64,000 nucleotides of DNA from Nannocystis pusilla (GTDB lineage: Bacteria; Myxococcota_A; Polyangia; Nannocystales; Nannocystaceae), in NCBI RefSeq assembly GCF_020073745.1, contig NZ_JAIRAU010000011.1:1-64000 (forward strand), read 5' to 3'. Under the pieces are notes generated by a model. It was not told where the DNA came from, made no database searches, and was given only the letters and a program-made list of their open reading frames with translations. This document shows, in pieces, positions 1 through 8,809 of the stretch (position 1 is the stretch's first letter; every line of letters begins with the position of its first letter). Made by a program: the position numbers and the translations under genes.

Positions 1-262
1 GTTCGCCGCCGAGCGAGCCCCCCACGCCGCCTGAGCCGGGACTCACGGGTGGGGATCTCCCGGTAGCGGCGGTGCAGCGTATCATAGCAGTGCCGCCATC
101 CCGGCTTCCGCAGTCGATCCTCGCTGCGCGTCCGCACCCCCCGTCCCGTCGGCGGCGAAGCGCCGCAGGTCGAACGGCCACGATTTATCGCCGCGGGTCA
201 CCCGGAGTCGCGTGCGCATGCGCGCATGCGTGCGGCGCGGCGCGTGTGGCATAGTCGGCCGG
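1..262. other. Left edge, no gene recognised
   Basis: No convincing coding region, RNA gene or repeat is visible. The stretch presumably holds the promoter of the lipoprotein gene at 263. Short overlapping open frames on both strands here have arginine/proline-rich products typical of GC-rich noise. Confidence 0.5.
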
Positions 263-1570
263 ATGCGACGAACGTCTGCGCGCGCGGCCTGCCTAGGGTC
301 TGTCCTTTGGCTCCTGTCTCTCGGAGCATGTGAGAAGTCGGCCACGACCGCCCCCGCCGGCGCGAGCGGCGACGGCCCGGCGACCAGCGACGGCACCCCG
401 ACGGGCAAGCCGGTCGAGAAGGGCAGCTACGCCGACCTTGCCGGCCGCTTCGAGCGGGCCGCGGCCCAGCCGGGCGGCGCGGGCAAGCCCGAGCTCGACG
501 GCCTCACGCCGCAGCTGCTCGACGTCGCCTCGAAGCGCCTCAGCGAATTGTCGATCGTCCACGACGTCGAGCGCGGCGACAAGGTCGCCGCGCTGTGGAT
601 CAGCGCCGAGAGCGGCTCGCCTCTCGGGAGGCTGTCGGAGTCGCTGCGGGCCGGCGGCGACACCCGCACGGTCTACGACCTCGGCTGGATGCGCGACCAC
701 CCCGGTCGCCCCGCCGGCTACGATCCCCAGGCCAACGTGCTGCGCCTCGAGCACGCGGTGATCCAGCGCGGCGGCGATCCGGACGAGCCGCGCCTGCGCC
801 ACGAGCAGGGCCGGGCCGAGGTGTGGGGCCTGCTTCGCCGCGGCCAGCCGTCGCCGTACCACTTCCGTCTGCTCGCCGGCAGCGGCGACGACGAGGTCGT
901 GCGCGGCGACGAGGTCCACGCCCGCGCCCGTGACCTCGTGCGCGAGCTGCAGGGCGTGCAGGACCTGCTGATCAGCCCCGACGACGCCCCCGTCACCCAG
1001 GCCGATCTCGCCGCCGTGCTCGCGGCGCAGGAGGGCGGCCCGGCGCTCGCCCGCCCGCTCACCGAGCTCGAGCTGCGCTTCGATCGCCTGGCCGCCGCCG
1101 CCGTGCGCGGCGCGACCGACACCGCCAGGCTCGCGCCGCAGCTCAAGCAGGCGCAGACCCGGGCCAGGGGCAAGAACGCCGCGCAGCTGTCGACCGGCCC
1201 GCGCGGCGCGACGGCGCTGCTGCAGCTCGAGCCGGTCAAGGGCGACCCTTCGGCGATCGCCCACGCGCTGATGGTCGACCTGGCCGAAAGTACAGGCCCC
1301 GAGGACCCCAAGAACCCGGCCCTGCTCAAGGCCCAGCTGACCAGCAGCGGCAAGACCGTCGAGCGCCACGCCGCCCACTTCGCCGCCGTCGTCGAGCTGC
1401 TCAAGCGCATCACGGCGACCCCGTCCGGCAGCGAGCGCCGGGCTTTGTTCAAGGCGCTGGCCAGCGTCATCCAGCCAGTCGCCGAGGACGCGCCGGCCAA
1501 GACCCAGGCCCAGGCCGCCTACGTCAAGCGCTTCGACGAAGCTCTGAAGGGCCCCGCCCCGATCAAGTAG
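263..1570 (+). CDS. Lipoprotein of unknown function (435 aa)
   Basis: The start at 263 gives a basic n-region (MRRTSAR), a hydrophobic core and a lipobox ending LSLGAC, so the protein is probably a lipoprotein anchored through that Cys. An upstream in-frame ATG at 212 would add a poor N-terminus and is less likely. The mature part begins with an Ala/Gly/Thr-rich linker and is then mostly helical and charged (many Ala, Leu, Glu, Arg), with no catalytic motif I can name. It stands alone: a strong intrinsic terminator follows 16 bp after the stop. No family recognised; the lipoprotein call is firm and the function unknown. Confidence 0.8.
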   Translation: MRRTSARAACLGSVLWLLSLGACEKSATTAPAGASGDGPATSDGTPTGKPVEKGSYADLAGRFERAAAQPGGAGKPELDGLTPQLLDVASKRLSELSIVHDVERGDKVAALWISAESGSPLGRLSESLRAGGDTRTVYDLGWMRDHPGRPAGYDPQANVLRLEHAVIQRGGDPDEPRLRHEQGRAEVWGLLRRGQPSPYHFRLLAGSGDDEVVRGDEVHARARDLVRELQGVQDLLISPDDAPVTQADLAAVLAAQEGGPALARPLTELELRFDRLAAAAVRGATDTARLAPQLKQAQTRARGKNAAQLSTGPRGATALLQLEPVKGDPSAIAHALMVDLAESTGPEDPKNPALLKAQLTSSGKTVERHAAHFAAVVELLKRITATPSGSERRALFKALASVIQPVAEDAPAKTQAQAAYVKRFDEALKGPAPIK

Positions 1571-1585
1571 TTCGGCCCGCTGCAG

Positions 1586-1622
1586 CCACCGCGAGCCCGT
1601 CCTCGCGGTGGTTTCTGTTCTT
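1586..1622 (+). terminator. Rho-independent terminator
   Basis: A perfect 10-bp stem (CCACCGCGAG and CTCGCGGTGG) with a 6-nt loop is followed by a T-rich tract (TTTCTGTTCTT). It sits just after the lipoprotein gene ending at 1570 and just before the promoter of the next operon. Confidence 0.85.
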
Positions 1623-1650
1623 GACAATGATTCTCTCTCGGGTTAACTAT
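1621..1650 (+). promoter_or_regulatory. Putative sigma70-type promoter of the VOC/ArsR/SRPBCC operon
   Basis: A perfect -35 hexamer TTGACA at 1621-1626 is followed, after 16-18 nt, by a weak -10 (TTAACTAT region, 1643-1650), about 30 nt upstream of the ATG at 1680. The -35 abuts the T-tract of the preceding terminator. No dyad typical of an ArsR operator stands out. Confidence 0.5.
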
Positions 1651-1679
1651 TCACCAACCCCGCAACGAACGGAGCACTC

Positions 1680-2147
1680 ATGAAGAGCACGCCGGCCGGA
1701 TGGCCCCGCATCTCCTCCTGCATCTTTTACGACGACCCCGCCGCCGCCATCGACTGGCTGTGCCGCGCGTTCGGCTTCGAGGTCCGCCTCAAGGTCGAGG
1801 GCGAGGGCGGCAGCATCGAGCACTCCGAGCTGGTGTTCGGCGAGGGCCTCATCATGGTCGGCGGCACCCAGCGCCGCGACCCCGGCCGCGAGGGCTACCA
1901 GGCCAAGCACATCAGCCCGCGCGCGGCCGACGGCGGCAACACCCAGACGCTGTGCGTCTTCGTCGACGACGTCGACGCCCACTGCGCGCGCGCGCGGGCC
2001 AGCGGCGCCCGGGTGTTCCGCGAGCCCAACACCGAGGACTACGGCGAGGACTACTGGGCCGACCGCTCGTACGGCGCCCTCGACCCCGAAGGCCATCAGT
2101 GGTGGTTCATGCAGCGCGTGCGCGACCCGAGGCCGAGTGGCGGCTGA
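1680..2147 (+). CDS. VOC/glyoxalase-like protein
   Basis: 155-residue protein of the vicinal oxygen chelate superfamily. It opens with the typical ISSCIFYDDPAAAIDWLCRAFGFE pattern split over two beta-alpha-beta units and ends with GALDPEGHQWWFMQ, the usual C-terminal metal-ligand strand. The ATG follows a GGAG ribosome site. It is the first gene of a three-gene unit: its 3' end overlaps the ArsR gene by 11 bp. VOC proteins of this kind (PhnB/YdcJ-like) are often resistance or lyase proteins; the substrate cannot be read from the sequence. Confidence 0.85.
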   Translation: MKSTPAGWPRISSCIFYDDPAAAIDWLCRAFGFEVRLKVEGEGGSIEHSELVFGEGLIMVGGTQRRDPGREGYQAKHISPRAADGGNTQTLCVFVDDVDAHCARARASGARVFREPNTEDYGEDYWADRSYGALDPEGHQWWFMQRVRDPRPSGG

Positions 2148-2478
2148 CCTCGACCGCACCCTCGCCGCGCTCGCCGACCCCACCCGCCGCGGGGTCGTCG
2201 AGCTGCTGCGCCACCAGCCCCGGCGCGCCAGCGAGATCGCCGACGCCCTGGCGATGACGCGCCCGGCCATGAGCCGCCACCTCCGCGTGCTGCGCAAGGC
2301 CGGGCTGGTCCGCGAGGACACGCAGGACGACGACGCCCGCGTCCGCGTTTATCGCCTCGAGCGCGAACCATTCGCCGGACTGCGCGGCTGGCTCGACGAG
2401 GTCGAGGCGTTCTGGTCCGACCAACTGCAAGCATTCAAGGCCCACGCCGAGCGCCGCGCTCGCGGGAGGAAAGCATGA
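2137..2478 (+). CDS. ArsR-family transcriptional regulator
   Basis: 113-residue winged-helix repressor. The GTG start gives MAADLDRTLAALADPTRRGVV, followed by the recognition-helix region (ALAMTRPAMSRHLRVLRKAGLV) and the wing (VRVYRLEREPF). The metal-binding ELCVCDL motif is absent. This matches the SdpR-like ArsR subgroup, which commonly sits beside SRPBCC genes. It overlaps the VOC gene upstream by 11 bp and the SRPBCC gene downstream by 4 bp (ATGA), so the three are probably co-translated. It likely autoregulates the operon. Confidence 0.9.
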   Translation: MAADLDRTLAALADPTRRGVVELLRHQPRRASEIADALAMTRPAMSRHLRVLRKAGLVREDTQDDDARVRVYRLEREPFAGLRGWLDEVEAFWSDQLQAFKAHAERRARGRKA

Positions 2479-2984
2479 ACGCGCCGATCCCCGGCGACGC
2501 GGCCAACGTGTCGGTCGCGGTCGCGGTCCCGCCCGACCTGGCCTTCGAGATCTTCACCGAGGAGATCGATCAATGGTGGCGCCGCGGCAGCAAGTACCGC
2601 GTGGCCGGGCGAAACCGCGGCATCATCCGCCTCGAGCCCGAGGTCGGCGGCCGCCTGTTCGAGTCGTTCGACACCGACGCCGGCCCGCGCGTGGTCGAGA
2701 CCGGCCGCGTGCTCGTGTGGCAGCCGCCGAGCCGCCTGGTGTTCGAGTGGCGCGCCAGCAACTTCGCCGCCGGCGAGAAGACCGAGGTCGACGTCGTGTT
2801 CACGCCGAGCGGCGACGGCACCCTCGTCCGCGTGCAACACCGCGGCTTCGCCAGCCTGCGCCCCGACCACCCGGTCCGCCACGGCCAGCCGGTCGCCGCG
2901 TTCATCCGCGCCATGGGCCTGTGGTGGGGCGATTTGATGACGAGCCTGCGCGAACACGCAGCCGCCCGCCCGCCGCGGGCGTGA
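2475..2984 (+). CDS. SRPBCC (AHSA1-like) domain protein
   Basis: 169-residue START-like/AHSA1 ligand-binding protein. Visible hallmarks are VAVPPDLAFEIFTEEIDQWW near the N-terminus, the RIEPEVGGRLFES-type strand, and the strand VLVWQPPSRLVFEW. It starts within the 3' end of the ArsR gene (ATGA overlap) and ends 35 bp from the convergent SIMPL gene. The ArsR-SRPBCC pairing is a well-known context in which the regulator controls its SRPBCC partner. The bound ligand is unknown. Confidence 0.88.
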   Translation: MNAPIPGDAANVSVAVAVPPDLAFEIFTEEIDQWWRRGSKYRVAGRNRGIIRLEPEVGGRLFESFDTDAGPRVVETGRVLVWQPPSRLVFEWRASNFAAGEKTEVDVVFTPSGDGTLVRVQHRGFASLRPDHPVRHGQPVAAFIRAMGLWWGDLMTSLREHAAARPPRA

Positions 2985-3019
2985 GCGCGCGGGCGACAGG
3001 CTGCACTCATGCGCCCCGG

Positions 3020-3670
3020 TCACGGCGCCTTGATCGTGTAGCGCACCCGCACCCGCGACGTGATCTCGAGCTGCCCCGGCACGATCGGCGTCGCCGCCAG
3101 CTCGTGGTCCATGGCGAAGAACTGCGACTCGTACAGCGGCGGCTCGATCGCCTCCACCACCTCCGCCTGCACCACCGCGGCGAGGTTCACCCCGAGCGCC
3201 TTGGCGACCGCCTCGATGTCCTCGACCGCGACCTTGGTCGCCTGCGCCAGCGCCTCGCGGCGGTACTTCTTCTCGTCGTTGACCGCGAAGGCCAGCCCGC
3301 CCGCCGTGTTCGCCCCGGCCGCCACGCCGGCGTCGAACACCTTGACCGCGGTGTCCACCGGCGACCGCACCGTGATCACGTTGGTCGCGCGATAGCCGAC
3401 CAGCACGTCGGTCTGCAGGTCCTCGTCCCATTTCGTCACCCGGTCGAGCTGCAGCTCCGACGTCTGGATCGCCGTGTCCGGGATGCCCTGCGCCTTGACG
3501 GCCGCGATCACCTTCGACATCCGCTTGGCGTTCTGGTCCACCGCCTCGGCCGGCTGCTCCGCCTGCGTGGTCACGCCGAGCTTCAGGACCGCCAGGTCCG
3601 GCTTCGCGCGCACGACGCCCTTTCCGGTCGCCTCGATCGTCCTCGTGTCTGTCGCTTCTCGTGGTTGCAT
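3020..3670 (-). CDS. SIMPL (DUF541) domain protein
   Basis: 216-residue protein starting MQPREATDTRTIEATGKGVV. The pattern TIEATGKGVVRAKPDLAVL and the later VGYRATNVITVR are characteristic of SIMPL/DUF541 domains, which are usually periplasmic or surface-exposed. No clear signal peptide is present in this start, which is unusual; a longer frame upstream looks like noise. It is convergent with the SRPBCC gene. Biochemical function of the family is poorly defined. Confidence 0.85.
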   Translation of the reverse strand: MQPREATDTRTIEATGKGVVRAKPDLAVLKLGVTTQAEQPAEAVDQNAKRMSKVIAAVKAQGIPDTAIQTSELQLDRVTKWDEDLQTDVLVGYRATNVITVRSPVDTAVKVFDAGVAAGANTAGGLAFAVNDEKKYRREALAQATKVAVEDIEAVAKALGVNLAAVVQAEVVEAIEPPLYESQFFAMDHELAATPIVPGQLEITSRVRVRYTIKAP

Positions 3671-3858
3671 ACGGGTGAGCGTGGGACGTGCGCCGCCCGC
3701 CGGCGGGCGATCGACGATTGGCGGCGAATCATCGCCGCACGCCCGCGCGCTCGCTCGCGGCCGCCAATGTGCGGACCGGGCGCCCCGGAGCTGCGCGCAC
3801 TGCCGCGCCCGCGCGCGCGAGCGCCCGCGCGCGGCCGCCCCCGGGGCATTGGCCGGGC

Positions 3859-3886
3859 TGTCCCCCATGACATGTCTGCAAGGACA
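3859..3886. repeat. Two tandem 14-bp TGTCC-N4-GGACA units
   Basis: Unit 1 is TGTCCCCCATGACA (one mismatch) and unit 2 is TGTCTGCAAGGACA (one mismatch), directly abutting with 14-bp period. The pair lies in the divergent gap between the SIMPL gene start (3670) and the lipoprotein start chosen at 3939. An alternative ATG for that lipoprotein (3867) lies inside the repeat. Confidence 0.75.
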
Positions 3887-3938
3887 TCCCCCAATTGCGT
3901 CGGCTTGCGCCGACCCGCGAACCGATCGATCGTGGGCC

Positions 3939-5639
3939 GTGCCCGTCCGCGCCCCGCACCCGCTCGTCCTCGTCCTCCTGTGCGCCTGTGGCGGCGGCGC
4001 CGGCACGAACACCGGGGGCACCGGCGGCCCGACCACCGGAGGTCCGAGCCCCGGCGGCCCCACGGCGACCGGCGAGCCGACCTCGACCGGCGGCACCGGC
4101 GAACCGGCGACCAGCGGGGGCTGCCCCGCCCCGCTGGCCGCGTGCGCCGGCGCCTGCGTCGACCTCGACCACGACCCGGCCCACTGCGGCGGCTGCGACC
4201 GGCCGTGCGGGCCGGGCCTCGCCTGTCTCGAAGGACAGTGCGGCGTCGCCTGCGGCGACGGCTCCGTCGTGTGCGACGGCGCCTGCGTCGACCTCGACCT
4301 CGACCCCGCGCACTGCGGCGGCTGCGGACGCGCCTGCGACCCCGGCGTCGCCTGCATCGCCGGCGCCTGCGTCCCCGACTGCGCCGCCGGGCAGGCGCTG
4401 TGCGGCGAGGCCTGCGTCGACCCGAGCAACGACGAGGCCCACTGCGGCGGCTGCGAGGCGACCTGTCCCGCGGGACAGCCGTGCGTCCACGGCGAGTGCG
4501 TCGGCGTCGGCCTGCACCACCTGCTCATCAGCGGTCAGAGCCTGTCGACCGGCTCCGGCGCGCTGGTCGTCAGCGCCGAGCAGCCGTACCAGAACGTCTC
4601 GTTCAACACCGGCGTGCGGGCCGGCGGCGCCGGCCTGACCGGCTTCATCCCGCTGGTCGAGACGTGGAACGGCAGCGAGGGCGAGACCATCGCCTCGGGC
4701 GCCGCCAACCTCGTCGCCGAGCTCGAGCAGGCCCGCGGCCGCGCCCACCGGATCCTCGCCTCGGCCCACGGCGTCGGCGGGCAGCCGTACGCCGCGCTGA
4801 AGAAGGGCACCGTCCCGTACGCCACCGGCCTGGCCCAGGTCACCGCCGGCGTCATGCTGGCCGCCGCGATGGGCGAGTCGTACGCCGTGCGGGCGGTCGC
4901 CATCGTCCACGGCGAGAGCGACCACCTCGGCGGCAACCTGGCCTACGCCGAGGACCTGCTGGCGTGGCAGAGCGACTACGAGGCCGACGTCAGGGCGCTC
5001 ACCGGCCAGACGCTGCCCGTGCCGATGTTCCTGTGTCAGATGTCGAGCTGGACCATGTACGGCAGCGCCGTCTCGCGGATCCCCGGCGAGCAGCTGGCGG
5101 CCGCGCGCGCCCGGCCGGACCGGATCTTCGTCGTCGGCCCGAAATACATCTTCCCCTACGTCGACGGCGTCCACCTCACCGGCGACGGCTCGCGCTGGCT
5201 CGGCGAGTACTACGCCAAGGCCTACCGCCGCGTGCTCGTCGACGGCCTGCCGTGGCAGCCGCTCGCGCCGCGCGCGATCACCCGCGAGGGCGCCGTCGTC
5301 ACCGTCGATTTCGCCGTGCCCACCCCGCCGCTCGTCCTCGACACCGCCCTCGTCGTCGACCCCGGCAACTTCGGCTTCGAGTTCACCGACAGCAGCGGCG
5401 CCGCCCCGGCGATCACCGAGGTCGCGCTGGCCGGCGACACCAGCGTGCGGCTCACCCTCGCCGCCGTGCCGGTCGGCGGCAACCAGCGCGTCCGCTACGC
5501 CGCCACCGGCGCCCCCGGTCAGAGCGCCGGCCCGACGACCGGCGCGCGCGGCAACCTGCGCGACTCCGACCCCACCCCCAGCCGCCACGGCTACACCCTC
5601 TACAACTGGGCGGTCCACTTCGACGAGCCGGTGCCGTGA
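3939..5639 (+). CDS. Cys-rich lipoprotein with carbohydrate-esterase-like (SGNH) domain
   Basis: 566 residues from the GTG at 3939, which gives an ideal lipoprotein signal (MPVRAPHPLVLVLLCAC). The ATG at 3867 is possible but adds 24 residues before the signal. A Gly/Thr/Pro linker follows, then three Cys-rich repeats of the form C.GACVDLD.DPAHCGGC..PC..G. (about residues 60-190), as in many myxobacterial surface proteins. The rest opens with LLISGQSLSTG, the GQS block typical of sialate-O-acetylesterase/CE6-like SGNH hydrolases, with VHGESDH and DGVHLTGDGSRW as later catalytic-type blocks. I infer an outer-surface deacetylase; substrate unknown. Two 14-bp dispersed repeat units lie in the Cys-rich part. 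Confidence 0.8.
   Translation: MPVRAPHPLVLVLLCACGGGAGTNTGGTGGPTTGGPSPGGPTATGEPTSTGGTGEPATSGGCPAPLAACAGACVDLDHDPAHCGGCDRPCGPGLACLEGQCGVACGDGSVVCDGACVDLDLDPAHCGGCGRACDPGVACIAGACVPDCAAGQALCGEACVDPSNDEAHCGGCEATCPAGQPCVHGECVGVGLHHLLISGQSLSTGSGALVVSAEQPYQNVSFNTGVRAGGAGLTGFIPLVETWNGSEGETIASGAANLVAELEQARGRAHRILASAHGVGGQPYAALKKGTVPYATGLAQVTAGVMLAAAMGESYAVRAVAIVHGESDHLGGNLAYAEDLLAWQSDYEADVRALTGQTLPVPMFLCQMSSWTMYGSAVSRIPGEQLAAARARPDRIFVVGPKYIFPYVDGVHLTGDGSRWLGEYYAKAYRRVLVDGLPWQPLAPRAITREGAVVTVDFAVPTPPLVLDTALVVDPGNFGFEFTDSSGAAPAITEVALAGDTSVRLTLAAVPVGGNQRVRYAATGAPGQSAGPTTGARGNLRDSDPTPSRHGYTLYNWAVHFDEPVP
4224..4237. repeat. 14-bp repeat unit, one mismatch
   Basis: TGTCTCGAAGGACA, inside the Cys-rich repeats of the esterase-like lipoprotein gene. 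Confidence 0.6.
4464..4477. repeat. 14-bp repeat unit, exact
   Basis: TGTCCCGCGGGACA, exact TGTCC-N4-GGACA, with symmetry extending to CTGTCC/GGACAG. It lies in the same coding region, 240 bp after the unit at 4224. Confidence 0.75.
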
Positions 5640-5794
5640 TCGCGGCGCATGCACCGCGGATCTTGCGCGCGCCCCCCGCGCCACGACCCCGGCGGGGCGG
5701 CCGTCGCCTCGTGGCCCCACCCTCCCGGGCGAACGGCGGCCGCGAGCATAAAACTCACCTTGCGCCCCCTGACCAGCCGCCTATCCCCAGAGAC

Positions 5795-6580
5795 ATGCCG
5801 CGAGTGCTCCTCATCGACGACGAAGAGCCGCTGCGCGTCAGCCTCACGTATGCGCTGACGCGCGAGGGCTACAGCGTCACCACCGCCGCCGACGGGCCGA
5901 GCGCGCTCGAGCGGGCGCGCGACTCGCAGCCCGACGTCGTCATCCTCGACCTCATGTTGCCCGGCCTCGACGGCATGGAGGTGTGTCGCCGCCTGCGCGC
6001 CGAGTCGGACGTCCCGGTGGTGATGTTGACCGCGCGCGACCGCGGCCAGGACAAGATCGACGGGCTCTCGCTCGGCGCCGACGACTACGTCACCAAGCCG
6101 TTCGACACCCCCGAGCTGCTGGCGCGGGTCGGCGCGGTGCTGCGGCGGCGCGTCAGCGCCCGCCGCCTGCTCGAGGAGGACCGCCTGCTCGTCCAGCGCA
6201 TGGAGGAGCTGCTGCGCCAGGCCCCCATCCCGCGGATCACCGCCCGCGAGCCGCAGCTGCGCACCCCGCCCGACGGCCGGCTCCACGGCGGGCGCGTGGT
6301 CGTCGACCTCGACAGCGCCAGCGTCGTGGTCGCCGGCCAGCCGATCACCTGCTCGGCCGCCGAGTACGCGCTCCTGCGGATCCTCCTCTCCTATCCCAAC
6401 CGCGTCGTCACCCGCACCGAGCTCATCGAGCGCACCTGGGGCCCCGGCGCGCCCGACGGCCACACCTTGCTGGCGGTGCACATCCGCTGCCTGCGCGAGA
6501 AGATCGAGGAGGACCCGGCCCACCCGCGCCTCGTCACCACCGTCCCCGGGATCGGCTTCCGCTACGACCTGCCGTCGTGA
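5795..6580 (+). CDS. OmpR-family response regulator
   Basis: 261 residues. The receiver domain (about 1-120) has the acidic pair DDEE, phospho-acceptor Asp in VILDLMLPGLDG, Thr in VVMLTARD and Lys in DDYVTKPFD. After a roughly 45-residue linker the C-terminal winged helix (about 160-260) carries SAAEYALLRILLSYPNRVVTR and the HIRCLREKIEEDP recognition region, ending VPGIGFRYDLPS. The histidine kinase gene starts 11 bp downstream, so the two form a classical two-component operon. The linker between receiver and effector is longer than usual. Target genes unknown. Confidence 0.95.
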   Translation: MPRVLLIDDEEPLRVSLTYALTREGYSVTTAADGPSALERARDSQPDVVILDLMLPGLDGMEVCRRLRAESDVPVVMLTARDRGQDKIDGLSLGADDYVTKPFDTPELLARVGAVLRRRVSARRLLEEDRLLVQRMEELLRQAPIPRITAREPQLRTPPDGRLHGGRVVVDLDSASVVVAGQPITCSAAEYALLRILLSYPNRVVTRTELIERTWGPGAPDGHTLLAVHIRCLREKIEEDPAHPRLVTTVPGIGFRYDLPS

Positions 6581-6591
6581 CGCGAGGGGAC

Positions 6592-8028
6592 ATGCCCGCG
6601 AGCGTACGCTTCCGACTGCGCCCCCTCGACGTCCGCCAGCGCCTGTTCGCCACCACTCTCGGCCTGCTCGTGCTCGGCGCCGGCAGCCTCGCCTCGGTGG
6701 TGCTGTGGTCCTTCGCGCGCTTCTTCCTCGCCTCCGCCGAGGCCGACCTCGCCGCCCGCACCCAGGCGATCGCCGAGACCGCCGCGGAGCTGCTCGAGCA
6801 CCGCGACGACGAGCGCCTGCGCGTCCTCGTCGAGCGCTACGGCGCCCAGGAGAGCATCGCCTTGCGGGTGCTCGCGCCCGACGGGCGCCTGCTGGCGACC
6901 TCGCAGAAAGACCCGCGCGAGCACGCGATCGACTGGACCGCCGTCCCCGGGGTCGCCGGGGCGCTCGCCGGTCATGAGCAATCCGGCACCGCCAAGGGCA
7001 CGCACGGCTACGACGACCGGATCTACGACAACGTCCCGATCGTCCGCGACGGCCAGCTGCTCGGCGTCGTCCGCATGTCGCGCTCGCTGGCCCAGCTGCA
7101 GGCCCACACGCGCGAGACCGTGTTCACCGTGCTCGTCGCGCTCGGCGTGATCCTCGCCGTCGGCTCCGGCTTCATCGCCTGGTTCGCGCGCGGCCTCGGG
7201 CGGCCGATCGCGCAGATGCGCGACTTCGCGGTCGCGCTCGGGCGCGGCGAGCTCGGCACTCGCCTGGCGATCGCCCGGCCGGACGAGCTCGGCGAGCTGG
7301 CGGCCGAGCTCAATCGCATGGCCGAGCGGCTCGGCGCGCTCGAGCAGGAGCGCCGCAGCTTCCTCGCCAACGCCTCGCACGAGCTGCGCACCCCGGTCTC
7401 CAACCTCCGCGTCACCTTGCAGGCGCTCGACGACGGCGCCGGCGACGACCCCGAGCTGCGCGCTCGCTTCCTCCGCACCGCCGTCGACGAGACCACCCGG
7501 CTCGGCTCCCTGATCCAGGACCTCCTCGACCTCGGCCACCTCGAGGCCGGCGCCGCCCGCCTCGACCGCCACGACGTCCCGCTGCGGCCCGTGCTCGAGC
7601 GCGCCACCCGGGCCATCGAGGGCCGCGCGCTCGACCGCCGCGTCTCGCTGCTCCTCGACCTCGACGAGGACCTCACCGTCAACATCGACCCCGAGCGGAT
7701 CGCCCAGGCGCTGCTGTGCGTCCTCGACAATGCGCTCAAGTTCTCGCCGCCGGGCGGCCTCATCGAGGTCGTCGCCCGCCGCCGCGGCACCCACGCCGAG
7801 CTCGCCGTCCGCGACCAGGGCCCCGGCATCGCCGACGCCGATCGCCCCCACGTGTTCGAGCAGTTCTACACCGCCGACCGCTCGCGCCGGCGCGGCGGCA
7901 CCGGCCTCGGGCTGGCCATCGCGCGGCGGATCGTCGACGCCCACGGCGGCACGATCACCGTCGCGGACGAACCGAGCCCCGGCGCCACCTTCGTGCTCCG
8001 CCTCCCGCTCGCGGCCGCCGCGGTCTGA
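6592..8028 (+). CDS. HAMP-containing sensor histidine kinase
   Basis: 478 residues. One membrane segment lies near residues 18-42, an extracytoplasmic sensor of about 130 residues follows, and a second segment (about 175-200) leads to a HAMP domain. Then come the HisKA motif FLANASHELRTPVSNLR, the N box ALLCVLDNALKFSPPGG, and the G boxes DQGPGIAD and GGTGLGLAIARRIV. This is a complete kinase, partner of the regulator ending at 6580. The stimulus is unknown. Confidence 0.95.
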   Translation: MPASVRFRLRPLDVRQRLFATTLGLLVLGAGSLASVVLWSFARFFLASAEADLAARTQAIAETAAELLEHRDDERLRVLVERYGAQESIALRVLAPDGRLLATSQKDPREHAIDWTAVPGVAGALAGHEQSGTAKGTHGYDDRIYDNVPIVRDGQLLGVVRMSRSLAQLQAHTRETVFTVLVALGVILAVGSGFIAWFARGLGRPIAQMRDFAVALGRGELGTRLAIARPDELGELAAELNRMAERLGALEQERRSFLANASHELRTPVSNLRVTLQALDDGAGDDPELRARFLRTAVDETTRLGSLIQDLLDLGHLEAGAARLDRHDVPLRPVLERATRAIEGRALDRRVSLLLDLDEDLTVNIDPERIAQALLCVLDNALKFSPPGGLIEVVARRRGTHAELAVRDQGPGIADADRPHVFEQFYTADRSRRRGGTGLGLAIARRIVDAHGGTITVADEPSPGATFVLRLPLAAAAV

Positions 8029-8035
8029 TCATGGC

Positions 8036-8077
8036 TGTCCTCGCGTGCATGTCCGAATGGACATGTGATGCCCGCCA
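8036..8077. repeat. Tandem 14-bp repeat array between convergent genes
   Basis: Units are TGTCCTCGCGTGCA (8036), TGTCCGAATGGACA (8050, exact) and a degenerate TGTGATGCCCGCCA (8064), all in 14-bp phase and each starting TG and ending CA. The central unit extends to a perfect 7-bp-arm palindrome, 8048-8065. The array occupies the 68-bp gap between the convergent kinase and methyltransferase genes, where a bidirectional terminator would be expected. Confidence 0.75.
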
Positions 8078-8096
8078 GGACGTCACGACGGACCGC

Positions 8097-8765
8097 TCAC
8101 AGCTTCATCGTCAGCTCGACGTCGCCGGCGAACGGGATCGACAGGTAGCCGGAGCCTGGCGCGCGCACCAGGGCCGTGTAGTCGGGGCAGGCGTCGGTGT
8201 TGTCGGCGACCACGAACGAGCCGGCGCGCAGGTGCGGCGCGAGCCCGGCGAAGATCCTGGCGTAGAGCGGCTTGTGCCCGTCGAGCAGCACCACGTCGAT
8301 GGTCGCGGGCAGGTCGCGCGCCAGCGTCTCGAGCGCGTCGCCTTCGCGGATCTCGACGAGATCTGCGAGCCCGGCCGCCTCGAGGTTGGCGCGCGCCTGC
8401 GCCAGCTTGTTGGGCTCGAAGTCGCTGCCGATCAGCCTGCCGCCGCCGTTGTCGCGCAGCGCCGCCGCCAGGTGCAGCGTCGAGATGCCGAACGAGGTCC
8501 CGAACTCGACGATCGCGCGGGCGCCGTTCGCTCGCGCCAGCATGTAGAGCAGCGCGCCGGTGGCCGGTGAGACCGGCATGTGAATCTCCTTGGCCCTGCT
8601 GTAGAAGGCGCGGTAGTCCACGCCGGGGTCGGACATGCGGGCCGCGCGCTCCTCGGGCGAGAGCTGGCCGAACAGCTCGCCGAGCAATTGGCGGGACCGG
8701 GCGGCGTCCGCGAACAGCCGCTCGAGCAGCGGCGCGACGGGTGGAGTCGTGAGTGTGTTCGTCAT
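8097..8765 (-). CDS. Class I SAM-dependent O-methyltransferase
   Basis: 222 residues. SAM-binding motif I is IVEFGTSFGISTLHLA, the acidic motif II GRLIGSDFEPNKL and the post-motif DVVLLDGHKPLY, as in the YrrM/catechol O-methyltransferase-like group. It is transcribed divergently from the TetR gene, with a palindromic operator in the 87-bp gap between them, so it is probably the TetR target. The methyl acceptor is not evident. Confidence 0.88.
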   Translation of the reverse strand: MTNTLTTPPVAPLLERLFADAARSRQLLGELFGQLSPEERAARMSDPGVDYRAFYSRAKEIHMPVSPATGALLYMLARANGARAIVEFGTSFGISTLHLAAALRDNGGGRLIGSDFEPNKLAQARANLEAAGLADLVEIREGDALETLARDLPATIDVVLLDGHKPLYARIFAGLAPHLRAGSFVVADNTDACPDYTALVRAPGSGYLSIPFAGDVELTMKL

Positions 8766-8809
8766 GGTTCCTCTTCGGGTGGCGCTGCGTCGCGCCCTTC
8801 GATAAAATA

